Shown here: positions 43,898 through 54,800 of the stretch, piece after piece
Numbering within the stretch: position 1 is the stretch's first letter
How the letters are laid out: the number at the start of each line of letters is the position of its first letter
Assembly: GCF_022012415.1 (NCBI RefSeq)
Contig: NZ_JAKLTR010000004.1
Span: 62,001 to 126,000 of the forward strand
Length of the DNA: 64,000 nt
Direction of reading: 5' to 3'
Source: Terrimonas ginsenosidimutans
GTDB lineage: Bacteria > Bacteroidota > Bacteroidia > Chitinophagales > Chitinophagaceae
Notes under the pieces: model-generated
What the model was told of the DNA's origin: nothing
Databases searched by the model: none
The model's input: only the letters and a program-made list of their open reading frames with translations
Program-made: the position numbers and the translations under genes

Positions 43898-46735
43898 TCA
43901 GAACAATTCATTTACGGCAGGCATGGTAAACTGCTTTTTCATATCGCCAGGTTTTGGCAATCCGAAATAAAAGTACAATGTGCGTTTTGTGATCCCACTG
44001 ATCTTATTTGGTTCGCTTTGCGGGCCTAGCTGAGACGTATTTGCGCTGATGTTCAGGGCCAGCTTTGTTCCTATTGGCGGAATCGCATCAAGGAAAGAAA
44101 GGTTTCCAACAGGCAACTCCGGATGCGGTTGTTTCCCTGACAAGGCATAGAAATCAAACAGGCGAACATACAGACCGTTATCCGGTGTCGCTACAGTAAA
44201 CTTTCCTTCGACCGTATTAAACTCCATCCAGGTGATATCGGCAAAATATCCTTTGAACTCCGGAAAGATCCAGGGAGAAGAACCTGCCTGCGTGTTATTA
44301 TAAGCGTTATTCCATACATTATTCGTCACACCCTGCAATCTGTTCTTCCAAACCCGATACGGCCCTTTCCCTAACCACTTCGCTCCTAAAACAAAGTTTT
44401 CAGGATAGGAAAAACTGATCCCCGCAAATGGATAGGAACCATTCAACTCATAGGAATATTCGAGGCTTACCCAACCAGTCGGAAAGATCTTCCATTTTGC
44501 ATATTTCAGATCGCCGGAATAACTAACTTCCGCGACCACCGCATTTTCTTCTTTTGATAATTTCACGCTGGTACTTACAGCATTTCCGCTCACCATGACC
44601 GGCCCCTTTGCAAACGATATCGGATCACTCGCCATATTACGAACTCCGGTAAGTTGTCCATTGAGTTTACTCAACGTGATGGAAACCTGTCCGCCCTTTA
44701 ATACAACCGTCGAATCTGTTTCCTGGTATGATACGGCAGCAGTATCCTCTTTGACAACGATCCCGCTAAGCAGCTGGCCATTTGTTTTGACATTCCATGT
44801 CCATTTATAGAGAAGGCTACTGAACGGATCTGTTACTGAAAGAACCAAGGCATCATAATTCCGCCAGTCATCTGGAAGTGAAAGTTTCAGCTCTCCCTGC
44901 TTTCCACCCGGCAAAATGTCCGGGCTAACCGCTTCACCTTTCTTCAACACATCGTATCCTGCAAACACGTCTCCGGGTTTCCTGTAGTTCACCAGGGCCC
45001 AGTAAAATTTACACTGGTTAATATTGGTAAAATGATAGCGATTCTCTACGGGTATCGTTCCATTAAAAGAGGGAGGAAGTGACCTCAGTTGTATTTTTAC
45101 AGGTGAATATATCTCTCTGATCGCATTAAAACTTCCCTCTTTTTCGCGATGAGGGCCAACAATTCCATCAGGCGCATTCACACCATTCACATCGATGATG
45201 TTGTTCAGATCTGTTCTGACAAGTCCTTCGTCTGCCAGGTCCCAGATAAAACCACCGGCTCCAAGCTTTTCATTCCAGTGCAGTTCCCAAAACTCATTAA
45301 GTGCAGCGGCGGCCCCGCCATCGTCCTGCGCATGAAGAAACTCGGTGGGCATATAAATACTGGAGTCTGCCAAAATTTTCTTTGTGCTATAATAGTCTTC
45401 ATAGTGATTACAATCGATCCCGTTGAAGACGTTTCCCGGTCTGTGATGCGCATGGATCACAGGTCTATTACTGAGATCATATATCCCGTAGTCATCATCG
45501 AGCTCTTTGTTATGACCACCCTCATTACCATTACTCCAGAAAATGATGGAAGGATGGTTAGCATCCCTGATCACCATTTCTTTAACCAGAGGCGCACCTG
45601 CCTTTGTACTGTAGGCCTTCTGCCATCCGGCAAGCTCGTCCAACACGTATAAACCGAGTGAATCACAAATATTGAGAAAGCTTTTATCGGGAGGGTAATG
45701 CGAACATCGAACGGCATTCATGTTCATTTCCCTGATCAGCTTCACGTCCATCAGGTCGATCTTTGCATTCACCGATCTTCCTGTTTCCGGCCACCAAACA
45801 TGCCGGTTCACTCCCTTCATTTTTATCTTAACGCCATTCAGATAGATCCCATCCTGTTTGCGGATCTCAATGGTACGAAATCCAAATTTCTCTGATGTCT
45901 TATAAACCTGCTTACTCCCCTGCCTTAACGAAACAATGACTTTATAAAGATTAGGAGTTTCAGCCGTCCACAAAAGTGGATTCTTTAACATCGTATTCAG
46001 TTTCACGATCGTGTCTTTCACTACGGCACTGGCAGAAGCAACGACCCGATCCTGTGCATCCCGGACCTCCGCTGTAACGATCTGCCCTGGCTTTGCCGCA
46101 TTCAAAAAAGCATTCATCGCAAAACTTCCGTCCGCTTTTGCATCTATAGCAATATGATCGATAAAGTCAACCGGAACTGCTTCAAGAAGAACCGGTCTGA
46201 ATATTCCTCCCAACACCCAGTAATCCGCAAGACGTTCCGCATTGTTCACAGATTCATCGGAAGACATCTTGCTTACAGTAACTTCCAGCAGATTCTGCTT
46301 ACTCGCAATCAGCTTATCTGTAATGTCGTATTTGAACCGGTAAAAAGCCCCCTGGTGTTTCGCGCCAGCGGACTTGCCGTTGATCTTTACTTCCGTGTCC
46401 GTCATCGATCCCTCAAATACAATGAAAATTCTTTTTCCTTTCCATGAAATTGGAACAGTAAAAGAATGCTTGTAAAATCCCTGTTCATCTGCAAAACGAA
46501 AATTCTTTCCATAGGTCTTATAATCTCGCCCATAGTTATAAGAACCAAAACCCTGCTGTTCCCAATGAGAAGGAACCTGAATTTTAGTCCAGACGCCACT
46601 ATTGCGGCCACCGGTGCAAAAGAAATCCCATCCAACTGTATTTTCGTTATCAATGCCAGACAGATACTTCACTTCCTTTATTTGCGCTTCGCTTAAAACA
46701 GGAACCAGTATTAATAACAGGAAAAAATATCTCAT
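43898..46735 (-). CDS. GH2 family glycoside hydrolase (beta-galactosidase type)
   Basis: A 945-residue exported enzyme with signal peptide (MRYFFLLLILVPVLSEAQ). The sugar-binding domain has VPSHWEQQGFGSYNY. An immunoglobulin-like domain and the TIM barrel follow, with MKGVNRHVWWPETGRSV. The acid/base Glu is in FWSNGNEGGH, and the probable nucleophile Glu in PTEFLHAQ. The C-terminus holds the small-chain beta-sandwich of LacZ-like enzymes (WLGKGPYRVWKNRLQGV). The sequence variants at the active site mean that beta-galactosidase is likely but beta-glucuronidase or mannosidase activity is not excluded. It lies 5 bases after the GH106 gene, so it is translated from the same message. Confidence 0.92.
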   Translation of the reverse strand: MRYFFLLLILVPVLSEAQIKEVKYLSGIDNENTVGWDFFCTGGRNSGVWTKIQVPSHWEQQGFGSYNYGRDYKTYGKNFRFADEQGFYKHSFTVPISWKGKRIFIVFEGSMTDTEVKINGKSAGAKHQGAFYRFKYDITDKLIASKQNLLEVTVSKMSSDESVNNAERLADYWVLGGIFRPVLLEAVPVDFIDHIAIDAKADGSFAMNAFLNAAKPGQIVTAEVRDAQDRVVASASAVVKDTIVKLNTMLKNPLLWTAETPNLYKVIVSLRQGSKQVYKTSEKFGFRTIEIRKQDGIYLNGVKIKMKGVNRHVWWPETGRSVNAKIDLMDVKLIREMNMNAVRCSHYPPDKSFLNICDSLGLYVLDELAGWQKAYSTKAGAPLVKEMVIRDANHPSIIFWSNGNEGGHNKELDDDYGIYDLSNRPVIHAHHRPGNVFNGIDCNHYEDYYSTKKILADSSIYMPTEFLHAQDDGGAAAALNEFWELHWNEKLGAGGFIWDLADEGLVRTDLNNIIDVNGVNAPDGIVGPHREKEGSFNAIREIYSPVKIQLRSLPPSFNGTIPVENRYHFTNINQCKFYWALVNYRKPGDVFAGYDVLKKGEAVSPDILPGGKQGELKLSLPDDWRNYDALVLSVTDPFSSLLYKWTWNVKTNGQLLSGIVVKEDTAAVSYQETDSTVVLKGGQVSITLSKLNGQLTGVRNMASDPISFAKGPVMVSGNAVSTSVKLSKEENAVVAEVSYSGDLKYAKWKIFPTGWVSLEYSYELNGSYPFAGISFSYPENFVLGAKWLGKGPYRVWKNRLQGVTNNVWNNAYNNTQAGSSPWIFPEFKGYFADITWMEFNTVEGKFTVATPDNGLYVRLFDFYALSGKQPHPELPVGNLSFLDAIPPIGTKLALNISANTSQLGPQSEPNKISGITKRTLYFYFGLPKPGDMKKQFTMPAVNELF

Positions 46736-46740
46736 TCAAA

Positions 46741-49584
46741 TTATTTAGTAGTTGTGACAGTTAATGGCTCCGCAGGTGTAAGAGTCACGGGTCCAAGCAG
46801 TCCCGACGGCAATGGTTTCCATTCGGCTGCTGTAAAAATCCCATCCTTTGCATTCTCCTTTTTACGGGCGGGCATGTTGGTATTATAAAATATTTTCCAG
46901 GGTTGATTTGTCTGATCCATATGAATGATCCGGTTCGCCATCAGGTTGGCGACAATTATTTCAAGATGATTGGATGGATTTAGCAACGAAACGGGAATAG
47001 TAACTTTATAATCCGGGCCTATCAATGTTGCAACGGCTTTACCATTTAGTTTGACTTCTGCAGTTTCGTGTACTTTTCCAAGATCCAGTACAAAATGACT
47101 GGCGTTGACATTAGGACGATCAAACGTTGTAGTGTAACTCGCTGTCCCGGAAAAATGTTTTCCGTGCTCGCCGGTGAGCGCTGTCCATGATTGAAGTTTT
47201 TCGGGTTTCACAGGATCGGGCAGTACCGGGCCTCCATCCAGAAAACGAAGTCGCCATTGGTTCTGCAATGCAACAGGCTCACCTGTCAGATCCATGAAAG
47301 GATAGAGACCTCCATTCTTTGCTGTCGTATAAGTTTGGATGATCAGGCTTTCGTATATTTTCAATTCGATCCATGCTTCTGTTTGTCCGTCTTTCAGGCG
47401 CCGGGTTTTGGCAAGGCCTGTCTCCCCTGTCATCGGATTAAACACAGCAACGGATGCAGCAGGTGTTTGCAAAGTGATCCAATCCGCGAATGACTTTTCA
47501 TTTCTGTTCGAGATGAAGTAAAAGGTGCCGTTTGCATTTCGTCTTCTGACCATTGACAGTTTTTTATCCGCAAGGCTTTCTTTACGTACTCGCGCAGCCT
47601 GTAAAAGCTGATCAACATCATCTCCAAGCATCACGACTCCGGCTCCTATTTGTGCTGTGCTAAGACCATCTTTCTTTTCAAACTTCAATCTATCTACGAG
47701 TTGCTGATACTTATTCTGACGTTCTTCCAGGTTAAATAAACCCGGAACAGAATCAGGAAGATGTTTGTATGCAAGAATGGTTGCTCCGCGTTTAGCGAGG
47801 TCCATCAATTTTTCAAAAGTCTTTTCGTCAATGAGCTTATTTGCCGGGAGAAGAATTGTCTGATAGGCATTTCCACCTGTTTGTATTTTTTTCCCCGCCA
47901 TTGTGAATTGCTTCAATTGACGGTCGGAAAAGAAGTCAAACCCATACCCTTTCTCCAGCATAGTCTTTGATAATTCCTCAAAAGCAGTGTGCTCGAAGTT
48001 TTTTTCCATCCCATCAAAATGCTGCAGCAAAGCATTGCCCGGTTGAGAATACCGGTCAATGATCGGGTAATACAACAACACGTCATTGTCCGGCTTGCCG
48101 CCTTGAAGAAAGGATTGGACCCGTGTGATATAGGTGTTCAATGCATGAAAATCCTTCCACTGGGGATTTGTGGGCTGAAAGTGAACCGCGGCATAAAACA
48201 ACCAACCTGGCCATGGCGCCTCTTTTGGAGAATAGGCTGTGCCATGATAAAAAATATGGTTCACTCCTCCGAGGAAAAACAGATCGACGATCTTCTTCAC
48301 ATCGGCCCATGAAGAAAGAAAATGCTCATTCAGCCATGTTGCCGATTCTGATGATACCAGCTTTTTACCGGTAACATTCGCAGCCGAAGTGGCAAATTTG
48401 AACCGAAGGATATCATTCCCTTCCGTTTCCGGAATATCTACAACACTGTAGAGGTCCAGTGTATTGGCTGGCGATCCGTGGGATTGATTACGGACCATTT
48501 TATTTTTACCCGCAGCCCAGGTTTTCCATGTTTTAGTAAAATGCTCCAGCAACAGATCATCGATCACAGAACGATAATCATAGATCACTCTGGCATTGCC
48601 TGCCGAAGTTCCTTTTCCAAATAACGCTGGAAGATGATGGCGCAGATCGTAGCCTTTTCTTTTTTTGAATTCATCTAATAACAATGGTGTCCAGTTCGCC
48701 TGCCCTTTTGCATCATCCACTTCATAAGAATCATTGAAGAATGAGCGGAGATAACTAAGATCGTATCCTTTAAATGCCTGGTCAAATCTCTTAAAGTAAT
48801 TGTTTGCTGCAGCCAGTGAGAAGTGATCGATCGCATATCCTTCACCTCCGGGCGCCGCGCGCTCCACCATCTTTCCATGCAGGCCTTCAAACAACGCATA
48901 AAGCGTCCATTTCCCTGAAGGTGCTTTCCAGTCCAATTGGCCATCTGCAGCAACATATTTTGTGATATCGATAGCCTGACCATTTTCACTGTAGGCCATT
49001 AACAATTGCAGTGGAAGATTTCCTGCGTACTGCAATTGATCCAAGGCAAGCGACTGAAGATCTTTGTTACGCGTGACCGGCTGTAATAACGTATCCGCGC
49101 TGACAGTTTTGTTATTGGCTGTCCTTACAAGTACTTCTCTGGTATAAATAATTTTTTCAGGCAGCGATTGTCCTTCGCTTAATGGATACATCTTGTAATA
49201 GATACTTTTACTGGCGTCCTGGTCTTTCACCCAGGGACCACCGAATGGCCAGCCTGTTCCGTTAGCCAGATCAACCCCCATTCCAAGCTTCCTGGCCCCT
49301 CTCAGTGTATACACAAAATGCTCCATCCATTTTGGCGAAAGAAAATCAATAAACTCCTTTTCATGACCATAAACGCCGTAAATCGGCGTCAACTCCACGC
49401 CTCCGATACCCGCCTTCTGGTACTGTTCCAGATTCCAGGTAATATCCGGCTTGTTCACCGCACTCCCTTCCCACCACCAACGCGTCCACGGCTTATTTGT
49501 ATTCGTAACAGCAGGCCATTGCATCTGCGCATTTCCCGCAAGCGCAATCATTCCAAAACAAAACCCCAGCAATCCTTTTTTCAT
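46741..49584 (-). CDS. GH106 family alpha-L-rhamnosidase
   Basis: A 947-residue exported enzyme with a signal peptide ending ALAGNAQ. The N-terminal barrel opens with WTRWWWEGSAVNKPDITWNL and GIGGVELTPIYGVYG, typical of GH106. Further motifs are GVDLANGTGWPFGGPWV, SFFNDSYEVDDAKGQANWT and VSSESATWLNEHFLSS. The C-terminus is a beta-sandwich carbohydrate-binding-like domain (LDLGKVHETAEVKLNGKAVATL). GH106 enzymes release terminal alpha-L-rhamnose from pectic side chains or gum arabic. This gene links the PUL directly to the rhamnose catabolic operon upstream. It is the first enzyme gene after susCD. Confidence 0.92.
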   Translation of the reverse strand: MKKGLLGFCFGMIALAGNAQMQWPAVTNTNKPWTRWWWEGSAVNKPDITWNLEQYQKAGIGGVELTPIYGVYGHEKEFIDFLSPKWMEHFVYTLRGARKLGMGVDLANGTGWPFGGPWVKDQDASKSIYYKMYPLSEGQSLPEKIIYTREVLVRTANNKTVSADTLLQPVTRNKDLQSLALDQLQYAGNLPLQLLMAYSENGQAIDITKYVAADGQLDWKAPSGKWTLYALFEGLHGKMVERAAPGGEGYAIDHFSLAAANNYFKRFDQAFKGYDLSYLRSFFNDSYEVDDAKGQANWTPLLLDEFKKRKGYDLRHHLPALFGKGTSAGNARVIYDYRSVIDDLLLEHFTKTWKTWAAGKNKMVRNQSHGSPANTLDLYSVVDIPETEGNDILRFKFATSAANVTGKKLVSSESATWLNEHFLSSWADVKKIVDLFFLGGVNHIFYHGTAYSPKEAPWPGWLFYAAVHFQPTNPQWKDFHALNTYITRVQSFLQGGKPDNDVLLYYPIIDRYSQPGNALLQHFDGMEKNFEHTAFEELSKTMLEKGYGFDFFSDRQLKQFTMAGKKIQTGGNAYQTILLPANKLIDEKTFEKLMDLAKRGATILAYKHLPDSVPGLFNLEERQNKYQQLVDRLKFEKKDGLSTAQIGAGVVMLGDDVDQLLQAARVRKESLADKKLSMVRRRNANGTFYFISNRNEKSFADWITLQTPAASVAVFNPMTGETGLAKTRRLKDGQTEAWIELKIYESLIIQTYTTAKNGGLYPFMDLTGEPVALQNQWRLRFLDGGPVLPDPVKPEKLQSWTALTGEHGKHFSGTASYTTTFDRPNVNASHFVLDLGKVHETAEVKLNGKAVATLIGPDYKVTIPVSLLNPSNHLEIIVANLMANRIIHMDQTNQPWKIFYNTNMPARKKENAKDGIFTAAEWKPLPSGLLGPVTLTPAEPLTVTTTK

Positions 49585-49681
49585 AAGTATTTTATTGCTC
49601 CGCGCAAACTACGTTTAAAAAGCGTCTCCCTGACATTTAATCCTCTTTTTCCTCCTTCATCTCCTTCTCCTTTTTGTATAG

Positions 49682-49709
49682 AAGGGCAGAGATAAATATC
49701 CCCGCCCTT
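49682..49709. promoter_or_regulatory. Hairpin between susD and GH106
   Basis: A 13-bp stem with two mismatches (AAGGGCAGAGATA / TATCCCCGCCCTT) lies in the 150-base gap between the susD stop and the GH106 start. No T-tract follows on the minus strand. It may lower expression of the enzymes relative to SusCD or stabilise the upstream message. Confidence 0.45.
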
Positions 49710-49734
49710 AACTCAACGATTGCTTAGCGAAACT

Positions 49735-51792
49735 TTAATAACCCGGGTTCTGATACGCCTTTTTCTGATCAGGCGTCAACGTTGCCCCGTTAATGGTGGT
49801 AAGATCTATTTCCCGCTGCGGTACAGGCCGCAGCTTATGATAATCCTGGATACCTAATGCGGCATCAGTATTAAATTGCCGTGTCCTCGAAATAAGTGTT
49901 TCAGTTCGTGCAAGGTCTTCCCACCGGTACAATTCTCCACAAAGCTCACGGGCTCTTTCATTCAAAATAAAATGAATGAAACGCTGCTGACTGGTTGTTG
50001 CCGTCGCCGGATACATTTCACTGGCGGCATTGGTTGTCCACAAGGCATCTGTTGCCTGCATCAGTGTTGTTGTACTACCAACCTCTGTCGGTAACACGCC
50101 CTCGAACATAACGGCCTCAGGTCTTCTTTCATTTGCCTTATAGGCAGCCCTGGTACGAAGCGCATTGATGTAAGTAAGCGCTTTTACAAAATCAGGAGTC
50201 GTCTTTCTTCCATTTGCTTCCGCTGCGATCAGGTAGGTCTCTCCCAGTCTGGCAAGAATGCCGTCTTTAAAGCCGGCCTGATCATTAAATGCTGCCCGGA
50301 AAGGGTCCTGGTATTTTACGAGTGTAAGGTATTTCCCCTGAGAGCTGGTTGTCGAATTTGCACCGGATGGAACAACTCCTCCAAAGCCAAATCCCTTTTT
50401 GAGATTTCCGCCAGCGTCTCTCCAGTAACGTGCGTAAACCTTGTACCGGTAGCGGCTACCGGCGGCAAAATCAAGATCAGCAATACTTAAAGGATTCTCT
50501 GGCTTGTTCATTATGAAAAGGATTGCCGTATCGCCAATTCCAAACCTCGTTTTTCCTACCAGTGACGGATCAGGAGCATTAGCTGCAGTAAATCTTGCCG
50601 AGGTCTGGTTCACATTTGAATAATGTACAACACGGAATTCCTTATAAAAACGGGAATCATTCTTCCTGTCGTAAATATCCATCGCATAATCAGTAGGCTG
50701 AAGGCGCCTGAATGGACGACCGCCATGTACATCACGCGTAACACCAACCTCTGACGGACTGTTCTCGTAGGCACATCCAAAATACATATGTGTTTGATTT
50801 CCGAAACGACCGGTTAGTGCGGGTTTGTTATTCCATTGCGCGGAGAACAGGATCTCTTTGTTTTTTTGAGCATTGATGCTTGTAGTATACGCAGAAGTAT
50901 TAGGTGCTACAGGTGCAACACCCGAATTACCCAATGTCGGAAGGATCCAGGTCGGATTATCTTCCGCATAAACACCTTTCCAAAGATCTTTATAGTCTGC
51001 GGCCAGCGTATATCCGCCGCCGGCTACACCGGTGATCACCTGCTCCGCATAATACGCTGCTGAATCCATATCAGTCGTTTTCTGCCCTCTCTGTTCCGTC
51101 GTGGCACTGCCACGCGTTAGGTAAGCTTTCGCAAGGAAGTGCATCGCGGCGGCTTTTGTAGCGCGTCCAAACTCAGTAGTTGTCGGACTCAAACTATCCG
51201 CCGCCATCTTCAGATCACCGATGATCTGGAGATAGGTTTCAGCTACTGTAGACCTCGGGAATTCTGTGCGTATGCCTTCGCTGGAGACCGTTGTAACAGG
51301 AAGTCCGCCGAATTGCTGCACCAGCTGGAAGTAGTAATATCCTCTTAAAAACCGAAGCTCCGCCATGCGTTGCTTACGCTGATCAGATGTGGCAAGCAAA
51401 CGAACGCCAGGCACAATTGGTATTCTTTCGAGCGCAAGATTGCAACGGTTGATGCCATCATAGTTAGAGCTCCACAGATCAGAAAGATAGGTTTCCCCTG
51501 TTCCACCCGCAGGATTCAGGCGGCTGTCGTACTTGTTAAACCATTCAAAGTTGAACTGATCACCTACTGTAAATTCATCTACACCAAAATTCCAGAGTGC
51601 ATACGCCTGTTCATATTCAAACTTAAAACGGGTTCTTTCATATGCAGACTTCACCAGGTCTTCAACGCCCTGTTCTGTATTGTAATAATCATTTGTCAGG
51701 ATCGATACCTGTTTCTCCTCGATAAATTTCTTACACGATGTGGTTAAGATAAGCGCCAGTATCGTGATATATATTCCTGTATAATTTTTCAT
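49735..51792 (-). CDS. SusD/RagB family nutrient-binding outer-membrane lipoprotein
   Basis: A 685-residue lipoprotein (LTTSCKK lipobox), longer than most SusD proteins. It has the N-terminal SusD-like region (YYNTEQGVEDLVKSAYERTRF), TPR-like helices (ELRFLRGYYYFQLVQQFGGLPVTT, AAMHFLAKAYLTRG) and the RagB C-terminal region (LGETYLIAAEA, FILNERARELCGELYRWEDLART). It caps the SusC barrel at the cell surface and binds the oligosaccharide. It is translated 26 bases after susC. The expected ligand, from its neighbours, is a rhamnose-rich pectic-type oligosaccharide. Confidence 0.96.
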   Translation of the reverse strand: MKNYTGIYITILALILTTSCKKFIEEKQVSILTNDYYNTEQGVEDLVKSAYERTRFKFEYEQAYALWNFGVDEFTVGDQFNFEWFNKYDSRLNPAGGTGETYLSDLWSSNYDGINRCNLALERIPIVPGVRLLATSDQRKQRMAELRFLRGYYYFQLVQQFGGLPVTTVSSEGIRTEFPRSTVAETYLQIIGDLKMAADSLSPTTTEFGRATKAAAMHFLAKAYLTRGSATTEQRGQKTTDMDSAAYYAEQVITGVAGGGYTLAADYKDLWKGVYAEDNPTWILPTLGNSGVAPVAPNTSAYTTSINAQKNKEILFSAQWNNKPALTGRFGNQTHMYFGCAYENSPSEVGVTRDVHGGRPFRRLQPTDYAMDIYDRKNDSRFYKEFRVVHYSNVNQTSARFTAANAPDPSLVGKTRFGIGDTAILFIMNKPENPLSIADLDFAAGSRYRYKVYARYWRDAGGNLKKGFGFGGVVPSGANSTTSSQGKYLTLVKYQDPFRAAFNDQAGFKDGILARLGETYLIAAEANGRKTTPDFVKALTYINALRTRAAYKANERRPEAVMFEGVLPTEVGSTTTLMQATDALWTTNAASEMYPATATTSQQRFIHFILNERARELCGELYRWEDLARTETLISRTRQFNTDAALGIQDYHKLRPVPQREIDLTTINGATLTPDQKKAYQNPGY

Positions 51793-51818
51793 TTCCTTTG
51801 ATTTAAAGTTTTACTGAA

Positions 51819-54800
51819 TTACAACCCGAGTTTTAACCCAAAAACAAAGCTCTTGGTACTGAAGAATACCGATGTACCGACTGTAGATGTCGTCCCTGCA
51901 TTCACCACTTCAGGATCAAGGATCTTGAACTTGCTGAAGAGGAACGGATTTACCGCATTCACATACACACTCAGGTTATTTGCCCGGAGATACTTCGAGA
52001 TAAAGCTTTTCGGAAAATTATATTGCAGGGAAATACTGCGGATCCTCACAAAGGAGGCGTCCTGGTATTGCAATGCTGCGCCGAACAAAGGGATATCATT
52101 ATTCAGAATCGGTTTTGGATATTCATTGCTTTTGTTCTCTGCTGTCCAGTAAGGAACATCCAGTTGCTGATAACGTCCACCCATACTGATCCTCGAACGG
52201 ATACTGTTCAGCATTCCTCCCCAGCTGATATAGGCATAAACAGAAAGGTCGAAGTTGCGATACGTAAAGGTGTTATTGAATCCGCTCGTCCATGATGGCA
52301 TGGGAGATCCCAACACAGTAAGATCATTCTGGTTGATCAGCGAATCGCCATTAATATCCCGAACCTTAATAATGCCGGGACTCAAGGCATTGAACCCTGT
52401 CCCAAGTGAAGGGGTTTTTGTGATCAGTCCTTTTATCTTATCAAGATCTTCTTTCGTATCCTGATAAATACCGTCAAACTGGTAGTCATACCAGACAGCG
52501 ATCGGTTTACCAATAAACCAGCGGTTGCCAAGGTTATCGGTCTTCGTTCCATCGATATCCAGCACCTGTTCTTTATTACGTGAGAAAGTGATATCTGTAG
52601 TCCACTTGAAACTTCTCGATTGTATGTTTACAGTGGACAACGAAACTTCCACGCCGCTGTTCCTTACATGCCCTACATTATAAAGGATCGATGTGAAACC
52701 CGATGTTCCGGGAATCGCACGTGTCTGAACCTGGTTCTTCGTATCCTGGCGATAAACTTCGATACTACCAGAGATCCGCCCTTTCAGGAAACCGAAATCA
52801 ACTCCAATGTTTGCGGTTGTGGTAACAGGCCAGGTTGCCTGTGGCGCCGAGAGACCCGGACTGAACCCATAAACGACCGCTTCATCCCATGAATAAGGCC
52901 TTGTTGCAAGCGGGCCCGCTACAGAGTAGGCGCCGATGCCGGGCTGTCCAACAGAACCATAACCGATCCTTAACTTCAATTGATCAACCGCCGTGACATT
53001 CTTCATAAAATCTTCCTGGTCGATCTTCCAGGCAATTGCTGCTGACGGGAAGAATGTCCATTTATTGCCGGGAGCGAGCTGGGAGGCACCGTCCCAACGC
53101 CCCGTTAGTGTAAGCAGGTAGCGGTTCTTAAAGCCATAGTTCACACGTGTCATATACGACTGCAACTGCGTTTGGGCAAAGCTGCTGCTGAAGCCGGTTA
53201 CAGTTGCTTCTGTATTTGTCTGCAGACTATACCATAAAGAGGCTTCATTGATCAGGTTTCGCGCACTCATGGAAGAACCTTCTGTTCTCTCTTTCTGCAA
53301 ACTTTGCAACAATGTTATTCCGATATTATGATCGTCCCCGATCTGCTTATCATAAAACACCAGGTTCTCCAGGACCCAGTTGAAGTAGTTGTTATAGTTA
53401 TAACTCGCATCAGCCAATGCATTTCCCTGTTTGCTGGAAGAAGCACTTCCGTTAAATGTACCTCTTCTCACGTTGCTGATATCAGGACCGAAGTTGACGC
53501 GGAAGCGAAGGCCTTTAAGCGGCGACAGTTCCGCATAGAAGCTTCCAAAGAATCGATTGATCCTTCTTTCATCAAAGATGCTGGTAGGATCACGTAAAGG
53601 GTTTACGATGTTGATATCCTCACCAGGCCGATAGATGAACACGCCATTGGTATCAGGTAATGCGATCGGTAACTGACCGGATACACCGCCGTATATTTCG
53701 GGCCCGTAGTTTTGAATAACGGTACTTGCATTCATCACAGCACCCATTCCAAATAATTTACTCGGCTTAAAATCGAGATTCAAAGCGCCGGAATAGCGCG
53801 TATAATCAGAGCCTAACTGAACGCCTTTCTGTTTATAATAATCACCCGAAAATGACCCGCGCATTTTTTCCGTACCACCGCTTACCCGCACCTGGTAGTT
53901 CTGCGTGATGCCGGTCTGTAATCCCAGCTTCTGCCAGTCAGTGTTTCGGACACCGGAAGGATCAAAGACAGGTACACTGTCAACACCCCAGGCCGACTTT
54001 TCATCTGCAGTGGTGACGCGCATTACCGGGATCAGGTTTGCACGATCACGCCATTGATATCCCATCAATACTGACTCTCTTGTAATTGGCTCGGGAAAGA
54101 TAGAGAGATCTGACGCAGGTGTGGCATATCTCGGGAATGTTGCGTTCACATTTCTGTTAGCCTGCCTGCGCAGCTCAGCAAATTCGCCGGCATTCAATAC
54201 ATCCAGGTCACGAAGCGGACTATCGAATGACATATAGCTATGTACATCAACGCTGAGTTTACCCGCCTTTCCTTTTTTAGTAGTAACGATGATCACACCA
54301 TTGGCGCCACGTGCTCCATAGATGGCTGTTGCGGACGCATCTTTCAGTACATCCACTGATTCGATATCGAGCGGATTGAAATCACTCAAACTATATGGAG
54401 TGATGATCCCATCAACAACCACTACCGGATTATCAACAGAGTTAAAACCGCCACCAGTGGCGAAAGAACGGTTACCGCGAATGCGGATGAATGGCGTTTC
54501 ACCAGGCCTGAAGTTCGTCGTATTTACTACCACACCAGGCAAACGCCCTTGCAATGCCTGCGTAAGGTTGGTAGTAGGAACCTGTTCGATCTGTTTCGCA
54601 CTGATCGATGATACCGCACCGGTCACATCACTGCGCTTGCGTGTACCATAACCGATCACGACTACATCTTCCATTGAATTGATCAGTGGCTTTAATAAGA
54701 ATGCGATCTCAGAACGTTTGGCAATTGCAACTTCCTGGATCTCGTAGCCGACATAAGATACGATGAGGGTTGCAGTGCCCGAATTAGCATTGATACGAAA

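Noticed and set aside
44595-45652. Plus-strand open frames inside the GH2 gene
   Set aside because: Shadows of the GH2 coding region; no domains.
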